From Gracilariopsis chorda (Eukaryota; Rhodophyta; Florideophyceae; Gracilariales; Gracilariaceae): a stretch of 64,000 nt of DNA. The notes beneath the pieces were generated by a model. The model had not been told where the DNA came from. It did not search any database and saw only the letters and a program-made list of their open reading frames with translations. The DNA lies in the NCBI GenBank assembly GCA_003194525.1, contig NBIV01000177.1:107596-171595 (forward strand), given 5' to 3'. A program made the translations under genes and the position numbers. Position 1 is the stretch's first letter. Each line of letters begins with the position of its first letter. Of this stretch, positions 61,467 to 64,000 are shown piece after piece.

Positions 61467-62870
61467 TCATTTCATCCAAAAACACCTCGTACTGGACACA
61501 CAGATACACCATTTGGTTCGACGGCATCCAACACGCAATGGTCCCTCACGTTCCTCATTCCCTACCACTTCAGTCGGATCTTCAGCTTTCACACCATAGT
61601 TCACAAGCTCCTTCCCGTACTTCCCTTCGATCTTCCCTCTCGCATTCAGTAGGATATCCTCCACAGCAAGCGGGAGATACTTTGCATACATACATCGAAA
61701 ACAGCATTTGCCGCTTCCCTCCTCTCCCCACATCTTCTTTCAATGCCTCTACCACAGAAGCAATCCACGCATCCAATCGCGCCAAATGCATCACACTTCC
61801 ATCTACATAGCTCGTCTCCCGTTCCCTGCACGGTCGCTCTGCGTCGTACCCCATAAATTCCCTCAACACCTCCACACTCAATCCGTTCTTGAAGTACAAG
61901 TCATCTGGTTCTTCTCCATACTTTTTCGAGGTCACGTCATAACCAGAGAAACATATTCTGTCTAAACCAGACAACCTCCACGCACATAAGATCGGATCTC
62001 CCTCTCATCTTTCGGCAACAATTTCTCTTCCGCCTCCTTCATCTGCTCTTCATACGCCACAGCCACCTCTTCATCATCCTCCTTCCGCGGTTTCCTAGCA
62101 AGTAGAGTGTACCCTACACCAAAGAATAACCTATCCCTCGCATTCCTTTTCCGCACCCCGACAGTATCACTAAGATCCTGTTTCATGCGCCTCCTCAAAC
62201 ACAGATCCCTCCTCAACTCTTCTTCGCAGTCAACCTTAATCCACATGGCTTCCAACCTTTTCCAAATCGGTTTCTCCAGCTCCATCCGCACCACATGCAA
62301 CAACATCTCATCGCTTCTTCCTTGAAAAGACGGAGTGTAGGCCTTTGGCCCCCACGACTTTCTTCCTAGCGCCAGCTCCATAGGATCCAAAGGCACCATC
62401 TCCTTCTCGTCTATAATCAGAACACTGTGCTTCCTCCCCGGTCCCACCTCTTCAGCCCTGTTCGAACAGGTTCGCTCCGAAACTCTTCTTCCGAGGCACA
62501 ACTCACTGGTCTCTTGCTTCGCATATACCAATATCTTCTCATAAACTCTCGAGGCTACTCCAATGAAACGAATATCAACTTCGATTTCGTACCGTTTCCG
62601 ACCACTCTTGATGTCTTCGCCACTCAGTTTTCCTGTTCGACCAGGAATACTCTCTCGTAATGACGTCAGCACCATCTCTTTCTTCGTAGGTTCATCTTCT
62701 AGCCTCTTCATCTCCCTGTTTGCCAGGTTCAAGCTTATTTGGAGGCTAGTTTTGTCATCTCTTGCTCTTCTTAGTTCCCCCTTCAGGTCTCCAAGCTTTG
62801 TCAACAGCTGATTCCGTCCCATAAACTTTGCCTCTCCATGCTCCGTTCTCTTATGTCCCACTTCCTTCAA
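61467..62870 (-). CDS. Multi-exon gene of unknown function convergent with the transposase
   Basis: On the minus strand a long exon (to 61986) encodes a charged, helical protein (LLTKLGDLKGELRRARDDKT, ..., EEQMKEAEEKLLPKDEREIR). It ends at donor TAT|GTGCGT; a 65-bp intron (61985-61921) leads in phase 0 to a 63-codon exon (61920-61732; YGEEPDDLYFKNGLSVEVLR...), then a 52-bp intron (61731-61680, weaker donor GTGGGG) to YLPLAVEDILLNARGKIEGK. Further exons toward 61300 are likely but unresolved. At the 5' side the frame is open without a clear start: a pyrimidine-rich acceptor (CACAG, near 62900) precedes it, so an upstream exon may be missing or cut off by the LTR at 62978. No domain is recognised. 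It may be an accessory protein of the same transposon. Confidence 0.5.
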
Positions 62871-62977
62871 CGGCTCAATTCCATCTTCAACCTGTGGTGC
62901 AATAGCCTCCAGAGGTAGAGGGAATCAAATCGCTCTTCATATAAGATGCGTGGTTAGCCGTTGGGATACGGAATACA

Positions 62978-63831
62978 TGAGGTGTATTGGGCTAACCCAT
63001 TATATGGGAGATGCCCCTATGAAGGGGGTACTTGTGGGTAACACGTGTAGTGCACACCGCCTGAGTGGACGGCTCATGCCAAGTGAGCCACCACGCACAA
63101 GTGGAAGTCAGGCCCGGTGCACCCGGGGTAATTAGTTATTTTTAGTTAGTAATCCACACTACAGTGGCCGTACTTAGGTGGCGGCACTCGCCGCCGACCC
63201 TACGGAAGAAAACCTCAACAAGGGTTTTGGCTCTGACTTTGACCGTTGGTATACGGCTACGACCCCAACCTAGGGGAGTGCTGCTACCGATCCGGTTCCG
63301 TCACCCCCCTTGCACATCAAGGAGTGATACCACCGTTACTTACGGACTACTTTCTGTTTTCTTTTGTTGTTTCTTCTTCTGTTTACCGTCATACGGACTG
63401 TTTCTACTCCGCCCTGTATCAGGTTTGGCCCCGACGTCTTGGGATATTTATTGCTCGTCACGAGTCTGCGCCGGCCGTGCGGCTCGTTCCCCACCCCTCA
63501 TTTCTTTGTCCTAGAGGATACCGTTGTACGGATCGTTCCCTCATTCGTGGGTGTTCCACTCGCCGCGCTGCGGCATACAGCGGACTCCACCAGGCCACCG
63601 GCAACACCGAGTTGCACACTGATCGACTGTCCGTCGAGCGCTAGATCCGATTCTCCCCACACCTCCGTGCGCTGTGCGAGAAGTGACCGTTCGGCCCTAC
63701 ATCCGACTCGTGTGGGTCACGTTCGGAGGGCTCTACCTCTGAGCCGCCCTCACCAAGGGAGCAAGGCTCGGACACCTTGAGTGACTTTGCCGCTGTCGCG
63801 GGATCCTTTCCGCGTGTGGTATTGCACCACA
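62978..63831 (+). repeat. 5' LTR (about 854 bp)
   Basis: Begins TGAGGTGTATT and ends ATTGCACCACA, imperfect inverted termini with TG...CA ends, matching the ends of the LTR at 1147-2052. A TTAGTTATTTTTAGTTAG promoter-like stretch lies near 63131-63150. The LTR pair is diverged, so these are two related families or old copies. Confidence 0.75.
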
Positions 63832-63833
63832 AT

Positions 63834-63851
63834 TGGTCTCCCAACCTAGAA
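63834..63851 (+). other. Primer-binding site complementary to a tRNA 3' end
   Basis: TGGTCTCCCAACCTAGAA starts two bases after the LTR. Its complement reads ...TTCTAGGTTGGGAGACCA, with the form of a T-arm, a seven-base acceptor strand, a discriminator base and CCA. The tRNA identity was not determined. Confidence 0.65.
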
Positions 63852-64000
63852 TCGGAGTCCTACGCCTGCGCTGTCGCGGGTGGTGAAACGTGGTGTAAAT
63901 CGCGTTGCCCCTTGTCCGAACAAGGAATCGGTTTGTCTGGTTCCCAGCAGTTTGGGAGCATCCGCTTTAACGGCATTCATTTACTTGCCCGAATCTTCGG

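Larger units (their letters stand above)
62978..64000 (+). mobile_element. 5' end of a second Ty3/gypsy-type LTR retrotransposon
   Basis: A complete LTR (62978-63831) is followed two bases later by a tRNA-like primer-binding site, then by leader sequence running out of the window. The order LTR then primer-binding site defines a 5' end, so the body lies to the right. It has the same orientation as the element at the left edge. Its insertion lies about 80 bp upstream of the minus-strand unknown gene. Confidence 0.75.

Noticed and set aside
1147-63831. The two LTRs as the pair of a single element
   Set aside because: The left LTR follows a polyprotein C-terminus (3' LTR) and the right one precedes a primer-binding site (5' LTR), so they belong to different insertions.
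1-64000. tRNA and rRNA genes
   Set aside because: I looked for T-arm boxes and paired acceptor stems by eye and found none convincing; sequences such as 29985-30010 and 31495 fail the cloverleaf.

Overview
This is nuclear DNA from a photosynthetic eukaryote, most likely a red alga of the florideophyte type; that placement is inference. Genes lie singly on both strands with no operon logic, and most are intronless. Several products are eukaryote-specific: ribosomal protein L38, translin, a mitochondrial carrier, a complex I assembly factor, RAD52, a bromodomain protein and a double-SANT corepressor. At least two products carry N-terminal plastid-type presequences with an early Phe motif (MPAFVP in the HSP90, [10 protein letters not shown] in phosphoserine aminotransferase), a style known from red-algal and glaucophyte transit peptides. 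The few introns I can resolve are short (about 44-90 bp) with GT...AG ends.

Layout. 1-2052: 3' end of a Ty3/gypsy chromodomain retroelement (polyprotein tail, polypurine tract, 3' LTR). 2.5-4.0 kb: a broken Harbinger-type transposase. 4.4-9.8 kb: a BT1/folate-biopterin-type transporter, an NAD(P)-binding SDR-like protein, a rhodanese-domain protein and a membrane-anchored Nudix-like protein. 9.8-14.4 kb: gene-poor, with microsatellites and coding remnants. 14.4-29.6 kb: a type II membrane glycosyltransferase-like protein, a bromodomain-Tudor protein, an alpha/beta hydrolase, an NDUFAF2-like factor, plastid HSP90, an unknown basic coiled-coil protein and a choline/ethanolamine kinase. 29.6-31.9 kb: no gene seen. 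31.9-46 kb: RPL38 (three exons, not visible as one ORF), translin, a mitochondrial carrier, an NCoR-like double-SANT protein, RAD52 and an alphaproteobacterial-type phosphoserine aminotransferase. 46-50.4 kb: a 78-bp minisatellite, a perfect hairpin, unresolved exon-like segments and a RING-like coiled-coil protein.

50.7-64 kb is a nest of mobile elements. A Tc1/mariner element with long IR/DR-like ends is interrupted by an apparently intact pogo-type element. A second Tc1-like 5' end may follow. Then comes an approximately 7-kb block with one-sided base composition: a 345-bp higher-order repeat array carrying a splice-donor consensus in every subunit, a large KDZ/Plavaka-like transposase whose only in-frame stop falls inside a 78-bp intron, and a convergent multi-exon gene of unknown function. 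The window ends in the 5' LTR and primer-binding site of a second gypsy-type element. The two LTRs, near the two ends of the window, share termini and belong to related families.

The host genes do not form a pathway cluster. The most interesting material is the transposon block at 54.6-62.9 kb, the split RPL38 gene, and three long near-perfect hairpins.
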